Positions 42,910 to 53,541 of a stretch of 64,000 nt of DNA are shown here, one piece after another. The position numbers and the translations under genes are program-made. Numbering within the stretch: position 1 is the stretch's first letter; each line of letters starts with the position of its first letter. This DNA is from Saccharothrix sp. ST-888. GTDB lineage: Bacteria; Actinomycetota; Actinomycetes; Streptomycetales; Streptomycetaceae. The notes below the pieces were generated by a model. It worked only from the letters and a program-made list of their open reading frames with translations, searched no databases and was not told the origin of the DNA. The DNA lies in assembly GCF_000955975.1 (NCBI RefSeq), contig NZ_JYJF01000005.1:59114-123113 (forward strand), given 5' to 3'.

Positions 42910-43503
42910 TCAAGCGGTGCAGGGGTGACCTGCCCCCAGCGCGTTGGCCTCGGCGACCTGCCCGCACGTGAGGTCACCGTAGGGGAACCGGAAGAACGGC
43001 AGCGGCGCGACCCCGGCAGCCGCATGGATCGCCCGGTCCGCCTGCTCGACCTCCGCCTTCCTCTCCTCGCCGGTCAGGGCGTCGCAAGGGGGGCCGTAGG
43101 AGTGGTTGGCGATACCGTGGCCGGCCACCGCCATCGCCCGCACCGCCGAAGGGTGGCGCTCGGCGAACTGACCGGTCGGGAAGAACGTCGCCGACGCGTC
43201 CTGCCTGCGCAGCACCTTCAGGACCGTGTCCAGTCCCGCCTCGTCCCACGCCGCGTTGAACGTCAGCGCGACCACCCGCTCCCGGGTGGGAATCCTGCGG
43301 ATGTCCGAGCCGAACAGCTTCCCCACCGGCCTCGCCGTGACAGCCGGACGAGACGACGGCACGCTCGTACGGTCCGCCCCGGCAGCGGGAGCGGCGGCCG
43401 CTCCGGCGCACGCCACCAGCACGGCCGTCGCAACGGCGGCGGACAGCTGACGGACGAACCCTTCGGGCGCCGGACCCGGGCGGCACCGGCCGGCACGGAC
43501 CAC
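42910..43503 (-). pseudogene. Truncated secreted polysaccharide deacetylase
   Basis: About 197 codons from a GTG. A Sec signal (LSAAVATAVLVACAG) leads to a CE4 domain with VALTFNAAWDEAGLDTVLKVL (motif I in the TFNAAW variant, common in streptomycetes), GHGIANHSYGPPCDALTGEE (motif II) and FFRFPYG (motif III). It ends abruptly after VAEANALGAG, where motifs IV and V should follow, so the catalytic His of motif V is missing. The metal motif HSYSHP is also changed to HSYGPP. Both changes point to an inactive copy. Confidence 0.75.
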
Positions 43504-43801
43504 CCCGTCGTCGCCTCGGGACGCGCGAGCGCAGCAGCAGCAGCAGCGAGAGTGCGCATACCGGAACGTATCGGCATTCCCGGCCGTGGACTGAATGACC
43601 CGACGGGCGGGCCAGGCGGTACCGCAACGAGCCCACACGCACAAGGAATACAGGCGTATTGCCTGCCTTTATGACTTCTCACCTCAGAGGGGTGGTTTCC
43701 CCTCGGCTCCCCCTGATGCATCGCCCCTGCGGGAACTGCTCCAAGGCGTCGAGGCTGAAGTCGCCAGCCCTGCCCCGGTCCAGCCAGTCAAGGGAGACCC
43801 T

Positions 43802-44264
43802 GTGAAGTTCTCGCTCGCAAGCCGCCGTCCTGTGCAGCACGCTGTGCCTGCTCGGCGGCCTTTCCGTGGCCCCGTCGGCGGCTGCCCCGGTGGTCGACGA
43901 CTGCGGCGGTCTGGTTCCGGACTACGTCGGACTGACGTCGCTCGACAAGCCGTTCGTGGGCACCCCGAAGTACCCGGGCGGCGACCGTCTCCTCACCATC
44001 ACCCCCCTGAGCACGGACGGCAGGGTGAAGGTCGAGGCGGAGAACGGCGCAGCCGACCCACGCTACGCGATCAGCCACCTGGTCATCCGCGCCAACAGCA
44101 GCGGAAGAGGCGTGATCAGCTTCAGTTCCTACGCAGGCGACGGCTGGAGCACCGACCTGAAGTGCCCGGCCGGCAGCACCAGGGTCAGCCAGATCAACGG
44201 GAACATCGAGATCTTCAACGGGGTCGGGGCCAAGCTCGCGGTGGAGTTCGTCGTCAAGCGGTAG
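43802..44264 (+). pseudogene. Small secreted protein, frameshifted within its signal peptide
   Basis: A GTG after AGGGAGA starts VKFSLAS. Removing one C near 43823 continues AVLCSTLCLLGGLSVAPSAA, a normal Sec signal peptide with cleavage near SAAA, then a mature part of about 125 residues (VVDDCGGLVPDYVGLTSLDKP ... IRANSSGRGVISFSSYAGDGW). Without the shift the signal peptide is lost; the only later start is GTG 43866. The mature domain has two Cys and no known motif. It could be a sequencing error, in which case the gene is intact at 153 residues. Confidence 0.75.
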
Positions 44265-44515
44265 TCGACTCCACGCCCGCAGGCGCGACCGCGCCCCGCT
44301 CCGTAGCGGCAGCCGTCCGTGTGACGGCGATCCGTCCTGCTCGGGCCCCGGCCTCTGCCCGGCCGGGGCCCGAGCTCATCCCGCACCCCCGGGGCACCGT
44401 GCCGCTCCGGGCGGCCGCAGCCCAAGGTCCTTGGCCGGGGCCGGCGTTGGCGCTCCCGGCGCACGGCGTCGGGCGTCCGGCCTCCTCCGGTACGACGTGA
44501 TGAGGAGAACAACCC

Positions 44516-44806
44516 GTGGAGTTCCTGGTCGACATGGTGACCACCGTTCCGGAGGGCACGTCCGAGCAGGCCGTGGCCGAGATCCGGACCCGGGAGGCAG
44601 CGCGGTCACGGGAGTTGGCGGCGCAGGGAAGCCTGCTGAGGCTGTGGCGCCCGCCGCTCGCCCCCGGCGAATGGCGTACCTGGGGCCTCTTCAGCGCCGA
44701 CGACGCGGAGCAGCTGGAACAGGTACTCGCGTCGATGCCGCTGCGGGTGTGGCGGCACGACACGGTGACGCCGCTGTCCCCCCATCCGAACGACCCGGGC
44801 CGGTAA
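44516..44806 (+). CDS. Muconolactone delta-isomerase family protein
   Basis: Protein of 96 residues. MEFLVDMVTTVPEGT at the start and LLRLWRPPLAPGEWRTWGLF followed by VLASMPLRVW match the muconolactone isomerase fold (CatC, ferredoxin-like decamer) of the catechol branch of the beta-ketoadipate pathway. No other cat genes are near, so a distinct role in another small-molecule pathway is likely. GTG start with GAGGAG ahead. The SnoaL-like gene 69 bases downstream may be co-transcribed. Confidence 0.85.
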   Translation: MEFLVDMVTTVPEGTSEQAVAEIRTREAARSRELAAQGSLLRLWRPPLAPGEWRTWGLFSADDAEQLEQVLASMPLRVWRHDTVTPLSPHPNDPGR

Positions 44807-44875
44807 CGGCGCCCGGCGCCGGGCCACGCGGCACCGGTGTCGCGCACTCGGCCCCACCCGACAGGAGAGCCCCCG

Positions 44876-45259
44876 ATGAACAACGCCACGAACAACGCCA
44901 CGGACAGCGAAGCGATCCTGCGCGGCGTGCTCGACCAGTGGAAGGCGGCCGTCGACGCGCACGAACCGCAGCGGGTCGCCGCCCACTTCACCGAGGACGC
45001 GATCTTCCAAGGACTGCACCCCTACAGCGTCGGACGGCAGGGCGTCGCCGACTACTACGCCTCCCAGCCCCTCGGGCTGACGGCCGCGTACCGGATCCTC
45101 GAAGCCAGGCGACCCGCCGCCGACCTCGTACTCGGCTACCTGAGCGTCGACTTCTCGTTCACCGACCGGCCCACGCTGGGCGTCTGGCTCGGCGTACTGC
45201 TGAAGCACCAGGAGGACGGCTGGTACATCAGCCACTACCAGGTCTCCCGCCTCGGCTAG
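44876..45259 (+). CDS. SnoaL-like / NTF2-fold protein
   Basis: Protein of 127 residues. The cone-shaped NTF2 fold is indicated by ILRGVLDQWKAAVDAHEPQRV, AAHFTEDAIFQGLHPYSVGR, GVADYYASQPLG and the strand pair YLSVDFSF, WLGVLLKHQEDGWYISHYQVS. Members serve as polyketide cyclases, isomerases or small binding proteins. GGAGAG precedes the ATG. Downstream of the muconolactone-isomerase-like gene on the same strand. Substrate unknown. Confidence 0.85.
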   Translation: MNNATNNATDSEAILRGVLDQWKAAVDAHEPQRVAAHFTEDAIFQGLHPYSVGRQGVADYYASQPLGLTAAYRILEARRPAADLVLGYLSVDFSFTDRPTLGVWLGVLLKHQEDGWYISHYQVSRLG

Positions 45260-45352
45260 CGAGGCCCAGGGCGTGACTGATGGACATACAACGAACTCCA
45301 CACGGGATTTGTACCTTGTGCGTATAGCCGCCGGGGAGTACCGGCCCTCGGG

Positions 45353-46408
45353 CTACTGAGCGGCGAGTACGTCCCAGACCCCGGGGTTCTCGAACCCCAG
45401 GGCCCACAGGCCGCTGTTGCGCACGCCGTACTTCTTCATGACTGCCAGATGGGCGGCCGTGCCGTTCGCATCCTGGTACCAGACTTCGTGACGCTTCCCG
45501 CCGTCGGTGTAGCTGAAGTGCGGGGTGCCGGAGGCCGTGTCGAAGAGGTAGTCCGCCTTCCGATCCTGGCGCAGCGCCTCGGCCTCCCTGGAGGTCACGT
45601 GCTTGGCGCGGCCCGTGGAGCCGACGGTCCAGTCCCAGCCGTAGGCGGGCAGCGCGACTTCGAGCTTCTCGCGGGGGACGACGCCGGTGGCGTAGCCGAG
45701 GAACTCCTCGTACCAGGCGACCGACGAGAGCGGTCCCGGCTTGCCCAGCGCGTTGTGGAGGTTGTAGCCCATGATCCGCAGCCGGTCGGTGACCTTGCCC
45801 AACTGCGCGTAGTCGTAGGCGTGTCCGTCCAGGAGGGTGTGCGGCATGACCGTGACGACGCACTGCCTGTTCCTGGCGTGCAGCCGGGTGCACAGCTCGG
45901 CGGTCAGCGCGTTGTAGCCGACCCGGACCCGCTCACGCAGCTGTTCGTCGTCGGTCTCGGCCATCCGTTCGTAGTCCAGATCGAGGCCGTCGTACGTGGA
46001 GCTCTCGGCGATGTCCACCAGGGCGTCGGTGTGCGCCGTGCGGCGGGCCGGGTCGCCCAGGAGTTCCGCCATGGCCTTGGCGTCGAGGGTCTCGATGACG
46101 GTGGGCACCACCTTGATGCCCTTGGCGTGCAGCCCGTCGACCATCCGCCGATCCCCCGCGCCCGGGTAGCCGTTGACGGTGCTGGCGGACGTGGCCTCGT
46201 ACCAGAACGGGCTCACGGTGTGGAGCTGGGAGGCGTGCTGGAGGGCGTCCGCGTAGGCGGCGTCGCTGCCCCAGTACGGCAGCCAGGCCGAGGTCGAACG
46301 GGCAGGGACGGGGGTGGGGGCGGAGCCGACGGCAGCGGGGCCGGCCGCCAGGAAAAGGGCGGTGAGCACGCCTGCGGTGCGTACGCGCGAAGTCAGTGCG
46401 GTCTTCAT
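45353..46408 (-). CDS. Secreted glycoside hydrolase family 18 protein
   Basis: Protein of 351 residues. Signal peptide (VRTAGVLTALFLAAGPAAVG), then a TIM barrel. The GH18 signature DGLDLDYE supplies the catalytic Glu. WLPYWGS at the start, MGYNLHNALGKPGPLSSV and ALPAYGWDW, and final GLWALGFENPGVW fit the spore-cortex and chitinase-like (YaaH/SpoIVD) subgroup without extra binding domains. It probably cleaves beta-1,4 GlcNAc bonds in peptidoglycan or chitin. ATG 46408 begins the signal peptide; 65 in-frame residues upstream are not conserved. Confidence 0.9.
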   Translation of the reverse strand: MKTALTSRVRTAGVLTALFLAAGPAAVGSAPTPVPARSTSAWLPYWGSDAAYADALQHASQLHTVSPFWYEATSASTVNGYPGAGDRRMVDGLHAKGIKVVPTVIETLDAKAMAELLGDPARRTAHTDALVDIAESSTYDGLDLDYERMAETDDEQLRERVRVGYNALTAELCTRLHARNRQCVVTVMPHTLLDGHAYDYAQLGKVTDRLRIMGYNLHNALGKPGPLSSVAWYEEFLGYATGVVPREKLEVALPAYGWDWTVGSTGRAKHVTSREAEALRQDRKADYLFDTASGTPHFSYTDGGKRHEVWYQDANGTAAHLAVMKKYGVRNSGLWALGFENPGVWDVLAAQ

Positions 46409-46631
46409 GCCCCGACCTTCGCGCAGACCCGGCGGGTCCGTCGTGATCGCCCCGCCGGACCTGTCCGGCGAGGTGACCGAATGGCGTATCGGGACGGCCA
46501 CCGCCGTACCCCGTACCGCCGTTTCGGCGGCCCGTCGGACCGGCTTCCGTGATCTGTGGGGGGCGGGAGGGGGCCGGGGGGTCAGTGGATCCTGAAGCTG
46601 CACAGGGGGCCGTACTGCTCACCGCCGGGGG

Positions 46632-47177
46632 TCACGGTGTGGATCGCGTGGGTGCAGTCGCTCCGGTCGTGTCGACGTCCCACAGCACCAACGGGTGGCC
46701 GAAGTTGCGGACGGCGGCGCTGAAGGAGCCGTACGGCGGCCGGACCAGGAACGGCCGCCTGCCGGTGATCTCGGCGATCGCGTTCTCGCCGCCGGTGAGT
46801 TCGTCGTGCACCTGCGCGGGCGTCGACGCACCCGGGTACGGATGCGTAAGGCTGTGGTTGCCGATCACGTGGCCCTCGGCCGCCTCCCGCTTCAACTGCG
46901 CGGGCCACCAACGGGCTTGATCCCCGACGACGAAGAACGTCGCCCTGACCCGGGCGGCGGCGAGGTGGTCGAGCAGAGCGGAGGTCGCCTCGGACGGGCC
47001 GTCGTCGAACGTCGGCGCCACACACGCCAACTGCTCGCAGTCCGGCCCCGCCGACTGCGGAGCACCGTCACGCACCGGCCCGCGCGGCTGAGTCGCAGCG
47101 GCCGGTCCCGCCACCGGCGCCAGAAACGCGGCACACATGCCCAGGACCACCGGCCACACCCGCCACCCGCTTCGCAT
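46632..47177 (-). pseudogene. Secreted polysaccharide deacetylase lacking its C-terminus
   Basis: 181 codons. Sec signal (VWPVVLGMCAAFLAPVAG), then a CE4 domain: APTFDDGPS (motif I), GNHSLTHPYP (motif II), RPPYGSF (motif III) and LVLWDVDT (motif IV). The frame ends soon after, without the motif V His. Read in another frame, the DNA goes on DRSDCTHAIHTVTPGGEQYG and PLCSFRIH to a stop at 46582, which looks like coding sequence for a different end. A shift or deletion near 46675 is the simplest reading. It may still be secreted but is probably inactive. Confidence 0.65.
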
Positions 47178-47244
47178 CCCGTCACCGTAACCACGCCAAC
47201 CCGCTGGGCCGGTCAGCAGTCGGCGAGTCTCCACCCGTCCGGCC

Positions 47245-48063
47245 CTACTGCAGGATGTTCACCGCCCGGGCGACCACCAGCACCACGATCATCAGGGAAA
47301 CCACCGTCTGGAACATCATCAGCATCTTCGCCCAGACTGAGAGCGGCATGGTGTCGGTCGGGCTGAAGGCCGTCGCATTGGTGAAGGCCACGTAGAGGTA
47401 GTCGAGGAAGGTCGGCTCCCACCGTGCGGGGGCGAGCTCGTGCGCCTGCATCTGCGGGAAGAGGAAGTCCGGGTAGTTCTTGTCCCCGCGCGCCCGGGCG
47501 GCCGGACCGCCGCGGTCCCACTCCCAGTACCACAGCGCGAACGCGATCACGTTGGTCGCCCAGATCGCCCCACCGGTACCCAGCAGTGCGGGAGCCGCGG
47601 TCCCCGAGGCGTGCAGGAGCTCACGGACCAGTTTCACGGCCGACCAGCCGTTGGCCAGGCTCATCGCCGCCACCAGGCACAGGCTCAGCGCGCGAAGCGA
47701 CCGGGACGCGTGGTCGACCCTGCGGTGCGGGTTCAGGCCCGCCAGCGCCACCAGCAGCGCCAGTTCGAGCGCCGGCAGCATCCAGTGCGGGTGGATCGTC
47801 AACCGGGCCGGCAGGAAGAGCTGGAGACCGACCGCGACCAGGATCGCCACCGTCACCGCCCAGCGCTGCTCGCCCTCGGTGGCCCGGCGCCAGGCCGGCT
47901 CGATCGGCGCCTCGCCTTCGGGAGCACGCCAGGACACGAGCATGCCCTCGATCCGGTCCAGCCGCTGATGCAGCTCCTCCGCACCTTCGGACCTGTGACC
48001 CGCTGTCGCGGGCTCGCCCGAAGGCTTCGAAGGTTCCCCCGCACCGGAGTTGTTCTCGCTCAT
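47245..48063 (-). CDS. Multi-pass membrane protein, DUF1345-like
   Basis: Protein of about 272 residues. A soluble N-terminus with a short amphipathic piece (AEELHQRLDRIEGMLVSW) precedes five or six membrane helices: WAVTVAILVAVGLQLFL, ALELALLVALAGL, ALSLCLVAAMSLANGWSA, GGAIWATNVIAFALWYW, a pore-like stretch YLYVAFTNATAFSPTDTMPL, and LMMFQTVVSLMIVVLVV. The FTNATAFSPTDT segment followed by a helix resembles potassium-channel-like DUF1345 proteins, but there is no GYG filter. The start is uncertain (ATG 48063 or 48072), since neither has a ribosome site. Confidence 0.8.
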   Translation of the reverse strand: MSENNSGAGEPSKPSGEPATAGHRSEGAEELHQRLDRIEGMLVSWRAPEGEAPIEPAWRRATEGEQRWAVTVAILVAVGLQLFLPARLTIHPHWMLPALELALLVALAGLNPHRRVDHASRSLRALSLCLVAAMSLANGWSAVKLVRELLHASGTAAPALLGTGGAIWATNVIAFALWYWEWDRGGPAARARGDKNYPDFLFPQMQAHELAPARWEPTFLDYLYVAFTNATAFSPTDTMPLSVWAKMLMMFQTVVSLMIVVLVVARAVNILQ

Positions 48064-48163
48064 GGTGATCATTGTGCGGCACGGAGGCGCCTCCCGAGAG
48101 TCGGCGCAGCGGTGCCGGCGGCGGGTTTCAGCCGACACGGTCCCGCTCGATCGGCCGGCCCTC

Positions 48164-48571
48164 CTACTGGCCCGCCGGGCCCTTCAGTTCGACCGTGTTG
48201 CCCTGGGGGTCGTAGAGGTACACCGACGGTCCGGTGCCGAGGGCGCCCCTGCGGGTGCCGAGCGCTCCGATCCGGACGTCGTGCGCCCGCAGGTGCTCCA
48301 GGATCGCGGGTTCGTCGTAGTGGGCGACGCGCAGGCACAGGTGGTCCATGTTGTGGCCCTGCGCTTCGGGGGCCGGGCCGCCCTGCAGACCGAGCCTGCC
48401 GTCCACCCGGACCAGGTCGATCAGTGAGGCGCCGGCCCTGAGCTGGACCATGCCGAGGTCCTCGCGGCGGGTGTCGACGGTGCAGCCGAGTACGTCGCGG
48501 TAGAACCGTTCCATGGCCTCGGCGTCGATGACGCGGAGAACCACGTGGTCGATGGCGTCGATCTCGATCAT
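48164..48571 (-). CDS. VOC-family (glyoxalase/dioxygenase fold) protein
   Basis: Protein of 135 residues with two beta-alpha-beta-beta-beta units. IDHVVLRVIDAEAMERFYRDVLG is the first unit, with metal-ligand His. HLCLRVAHYDEPAILEHLRAH is the second, and VYLYDPQGNTVELKGP ends it with the conserved Glu. The fold includes glyoxalase I, extradiol dioxygenases and fosfomycin resistance proteins; which reaction it performs is not visible. ATG 48571 with AAGGAG. Divergent from the LysR-type regulator, its probable controller. Confidence 0.88.
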   Translation of the reverse strand: MIEIDAIDHVVLRVIDAEAMERFYRDVLGCTVDTRREDLGMVQLRAGASLIDLVRVDGRLGLQGGPAPEAQGHNMDHLCLRVAHYDEPAILEHLRAHDVRIGALGTRRGALGTGPSVYLYDPQGNTVELKGPAGQ

Positions 48572-48720
48572 TTCCGGCTGCGCTCCTTGTTGTTGCCCCG
48601 GTGACGGGTACCGCCGAAGGCGGCGGGGGGTGATGTCTTCCATGGTCCGCCCGGCGGTGCGGCCCATCAAGGCATGATCACGATAGGATCGTTGAGCTGG
48701 GCTGAACGATGGGGAACGGC

Positions 48721-49611
48721 ATGTGGGAGCGGCACGAGGTCGAGGTGTTCCTGACGCTCGCCGAGGAACTGCACTTCGGTCGCACCGCGACGCGGTTGCG
48801 GCTCACCACCGGGCGGGTCAGCCAGACCGTCAAGAAGCTCGAACACCGCGTCGGGGCACCCCTGTTCGAACGGACCAGCCGGGTCGTCCGCCTGACGCCG
48901 ATCGGCCGGCGGCTCGCCGAGGACCTGGCGCCGATCGTCGCCGACCTCCAGAAGGCGCTGGACCGGGCGACCGAGGCCGGGCGTGGCGTCACCGGGGTCC
49001 TGCGGGTCGGGTTCATGGGTGCGGGCACCGAGCAGCTGCTCCTGAAGGCCGTCGGCCTGTTCACCTCGCGCCACCCCGACTGCGAGGTCCGCATCCGCGC
49101 GGCCCAGATGGTCAACTCCCGGCCGTACCTGCTCGACGGCAGCATCGACCTCGTCATCGCCGGGTACCCCTACCCGGGCATGGCGTGCGGTCCCGCCCTG
49201 CTGTCCGAGCCGCGGATGCTCGCGGTGTCCGCCGACCACCCGTTGGCGCGGCAGGAGTCGGTGTCGCTCGAAGTCCTCGCCGACCACCCGGTGATCCAGC
49301 TCCCCGCGGACCTGGCCGAGGAGTTCCGGCAGGACCGTACGCCCAGCCGCACGCCGTCGGGAAGACCCGTCCGGCAGGGGCCGGTGGGCCACGGCTTCGC
49401 CGAGATCCTCACCCTGGTCGCGCTGGGCCGGGGCGCCTACCCCGTCGGTGAGAACGCCTCCCGGTACCACCCCCGCCCCGACATCGCCTACGTCCCGATC
49501 CACGACGCCCCGCCCGTCCGGTGGGGGCCGGTCTGGCTGGAGGCAAACTCCACCGCTCGCGTCCTGGAGTTCGTCAGTGCCGCCGTCGACGCCAACTGCG
49601 GCAGCGCGTAG
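48721..49611 (+). CDS. LysR-family transcriptional regulator
   Basis: Protein of 296 residues. N-terminal winged helix-turn-helix: VFLTLAEELHFGRTATRLRLTTGRVSQTVKKLEHRVGA is the classical LysR form, with LFERTSRVVRLTP following. The C-terminal periplasmic-binding-like domain (VLRVGFMGAGTEQLLL, RPYLLDGSIDLVIAGYPYP) senses a small ligand. ATG 48721 follows GGGGAAC; ATG 48709 is an alternative. Divergent from the VOC gene by 149 bp, a typical regulator-target arrangement. Confidence 0.9.
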   Translation: MWERHEVEVFLTLAEELHFGRTATRLRLTTGRVSQTVKKLEHRVGAPLFERTSRVVRLTPIGRRLAEDLAPIVADLQKALDRATEAGRGVTGVLRVGFMGAGTEQLLLKAVGLFTSRHPDCEVRIRAAQMVNSRPYLLDGSIDLVIAGYPYPGMACGPALLSEPRMLAVSADHPLARQESVSLEVLADHPVIQLPADLAEEFRQDRTPSRTPSGRPVRQGPVGHGFAEILTLVALGRGAYPVGENASRYHPRPDIAYVPIHDAPPVRWGPVWLEANSTARVLEFVSAAVDANCGSA

Positions 49612-50257
49612 CGGGAGCTCGGCGGATCCGGGCCGGAACGCCGTTCGGCAGGCCACCGGGCTCGCGCCCATCCGGGCCGGTCGTTCCGGCACCGGTCTGC
49701 GGCGGGGCGGTGCCCCCGGGCGGGCGTACCGGCATGCGGGCGGCACGCCCCGGGTGAGGATGACGTACGCCAGGACGTACCCGGCCTGCCGCCCTCCGCA
49801 CCCCCCGTGACCCCGACACGGAATGCCTGACTGCCTGCTCTCCGCCACAACGTGACTGTCAGTCAGGTGTGATCGATGGTCGGACGAGGGTACGGACGGG
49901 TTGAGCGGTGCGGGAGTGGCGGGAGAGGTCAGGGGTGCAGCACGCGGTGCAGGCGGTGGAGGCGGTGGAGGCGGCCGACGCAGCATCAGGTGGCGAGCAC
50001 CCCCTTCTCGCAGTGACGCGTACATGGCATCATCGGAATCCGACGGTACCGGCCGAGTCTCCCGAGCGAGTACCCCACGTGCTCCCGCGGTCGCCACCGT
50101 CCGGCAGCGCCGACTGCCGGGGCACCGCAGGGCCATGCGGCAGACCACGGCATCCGGCCCCGACCCGCGGGTGACCGCCGGGTCCCCGGCCCCCGCCCGC
50201 ACCTGCCTCCGTCACCCCACCCCCACCCCCATCTCCGCCCCCACGGAAGGCCAACTC
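49612..50257. other. Intergenic region, no gene seen
   Basis: 646 bp between the LysR stop and the M14 peptidase start. Several frames are open but none has a recognisable protein pattern. A near-palindrome TGACTGTCAGTCA lies at 49853-49865, a candidate operator. A stretch of GGAGGCGGT repeats is at about 49955-49975. Confidence 0.5.
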
Positions 50258-51688
50258 ATGCCCCGGAAACGCCTGGCGGCCATGGCCGCCGGAGCGACGG
50301 TCCTGGCCGTCGCGGCCGTACTCCCGGCTGCCTCGGCCCTGGCCGGCCCCAGCGCCGGCCCCGGCACCCCGCAGACCGTCGGCCACGCCTCGCAGAACAC
50401 CTCGGTCGTCTACCGGGTCCCCACCCGCCACCGGCAGGACGCGCAGACGCTGATCAGGGCCGGCTACGACCTCCTGGAGCGCCGTCAGGGTGACGACCTG
50501 TTCGTCCTGGGCGATCCGGCCACGGGCGCGGGCCTGCGCCGCCTCGGCTTCGCCCCGACGGCCGTCGAGACCTGGCAGAAGCCGACCCCCGGCAAGGCCC
50601 GCGCGGCGCACGGCACCGCAGGCGTGGACGACACGTACGACGGCGGCTACCACACCGTCGACGCCCAGTACGCGCACCTGGACCAAGTCGCCTCCCAGCA
50701 CCCGGACATGGCCACGGTCGTCAGCTACGGGCAGTCCTGGCTCAAGCAGACCGGAGCCGGGGGCCGCGACCTCAAAGCCGTCTGCATCACCAAGATGCAG
50801 CCGGGCGACTGCCGGCTCAACCCGGACTCGGCAAAGCCCCGTTTCTTCCTGATGAGTCAGATCCACGCCCGTGAGCTCACCACCGGAGAGGTCTCCTGGC
50901 GCTGGATCGACGAGCTGACGAACGGCTACGGCAAGGACCCGGACATCACCCGGCTGATGGACTCCACCGAGATGTGGGTCGTACCGATCGCCAACCCGGA
51001 CGGCGTGGACATCGTCGCCCAGGGCGGCGACAACCCCATCCTGCAGCGCAAGAACGCCGACGACTCCAACGGGTCCTCGTGCGACCTGGACGGCCAGCCC
51101 GGCGTCGACCTCAACCGCAACGCGGGCACCCACTGGGGCGGCCTCGGTACCTCGGAGCAGCCCTGCAGTGAGATCTACCTCGGTCCCGCCGCCGACTCCG
51201 AGGTGGAGAACACCGCGCTGGAGAACCTCTTCCGGCAGCTGTACCCGGCGGTTCGCACCGGCACCGGCGACAGCGATCCCGCACCGGCCGACGCCCGGGG
51301 CATGATGATCAGCCTGCACAGCGACGCCAGCATGGTCCTCTTCCCGTGGGAGTCCGACCACACCGTGCACACCGGGAACGACGCCGCACTGCGCGCCCTG
51401 GCCGGCCGGCTCGGCTCGATCACCGGCTACCAGTCCGGACAGGCCGGCGAGATCCTCTACGACGCGTCCGGCGGCACCGACGACTGGACCTACGACAAGC
51501 TCGGCCTGGCCAGCTTCACCATCGAGATCGGTGACAGCGACGGACGCGGCTGCGACGGGTTCACGCCGTCGTACTCCTGCCAGGACGGCTACTTCTGGCC
51601 CAAGCTGAAGCCCGCCCTGATGTACGCCGCACAGCAGGCCGCCGCACCGTACCGGGCGGCGTCCGACACCCCGGCGCGCCCGCACTGA
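50258..51688 (+). CDS. Secreted zinc carboxypeptidase, M14 family
   Basis: Protein of 476 residues. Sec signal peptide (LAAMAAGATVLAVAAVLPAAS, cleavage near ALA-GP), a propeptide-like region to about residue 110, then the M14 domain. The zinc ligands are HARE (HxxE) and the His in ISLHSD. The catalytic Glu is in FTIEIGDSD. DLNRNAGTHWGG is the substrate-pocket Asn-Arg motif. It removes C-terminal residues from peptides outside the cell. Cys pairs in CDLDGQPG...QPCSE and GRGCDGFTPSYSC suggest disulphides. ATG with GGAAGG. A strong hairpin follows. Confidence 0.93.
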   Translation: MPRKRLAAMAAGATVLAVAAVLPAASALAGPSAGPGTPQTVGHASQNTSVVYRVPTRHRQDAQTLIRAGYDLLERRQGDDLFVLGDPATGAGLRRLGFAPTAVETWQKPTPGKARAAHGTAGVDDTYDGGYHTVDAQYAHLDQVASQHPDMATVVSYGQSWLKQTGAGGRDLKAVCITKMQPGDCRLNPDSAKPRFFLMSQIHARELTTGEVSWRWIDELTNGYGKDPDITRLMDSTEMWVVPIANPDGVDIVAQGGDNPILQRKNADDSNGSSCDLDGQPGVDLNRNAGTHWGGLGTSEQPCSEIYLGPAADSEVENTALENLFRQLYPAVRTGTGDSDPAPADARGMMISLHSDASMVLFPWESDHTVHTGNDAALRALAGRLGSITGYQSGQAGEILYDASGGTDDWTYDKLGLASFTIEIGDSDGRGCDGFTPSYSCQDGYFWPKLKPALMYAAQQAAAPYRAASDTPARPH

Positions 51689-51692
51689 ACAG

Positions 51693-51732
51693 CCCGGCGC
51701 CCTCGGCTCCGGTCGGAGCCGAGGGCGCCGGG
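51693..51732. terminator. Perfect 18-bp stem hairpin between convergent genes
   Basis: 51693-51710 pairs without mismatch with 51715-51732, leaving a 4-base loop (GGTC). It lies 4 bases after the M14 stop and 35 bases before the prfC stop, so it serves both strands. Confidence 0.85.
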
Positions 51733-51766
51733 CGCAGGCGGCAGCGGCCGGCCAGCCGGCTGACGG

Positions 51767-53380
<1,614 letters not shown>

Positions 53381-53541
53381 GTGTTCCCTCGGGTGCGGGT
53401 AGACATCAGGCCGGTGGCACCTCTCCGTACCTGTCGAGCCGGGTGTCTGGTCCGCAGGCCCAAGGAGCGATTCTAGTCGGCCGGAGGGCATGACCCCCAA
53501 CGGGCCCGATCGGCTTCGACGGACCTCCGTGGTCAGTACGC

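Noticed and set aside
46314..46595. Plus-strand frames over the start of the GH18 gene
   Set aside because: Antisense shadows of the signal peptide region.
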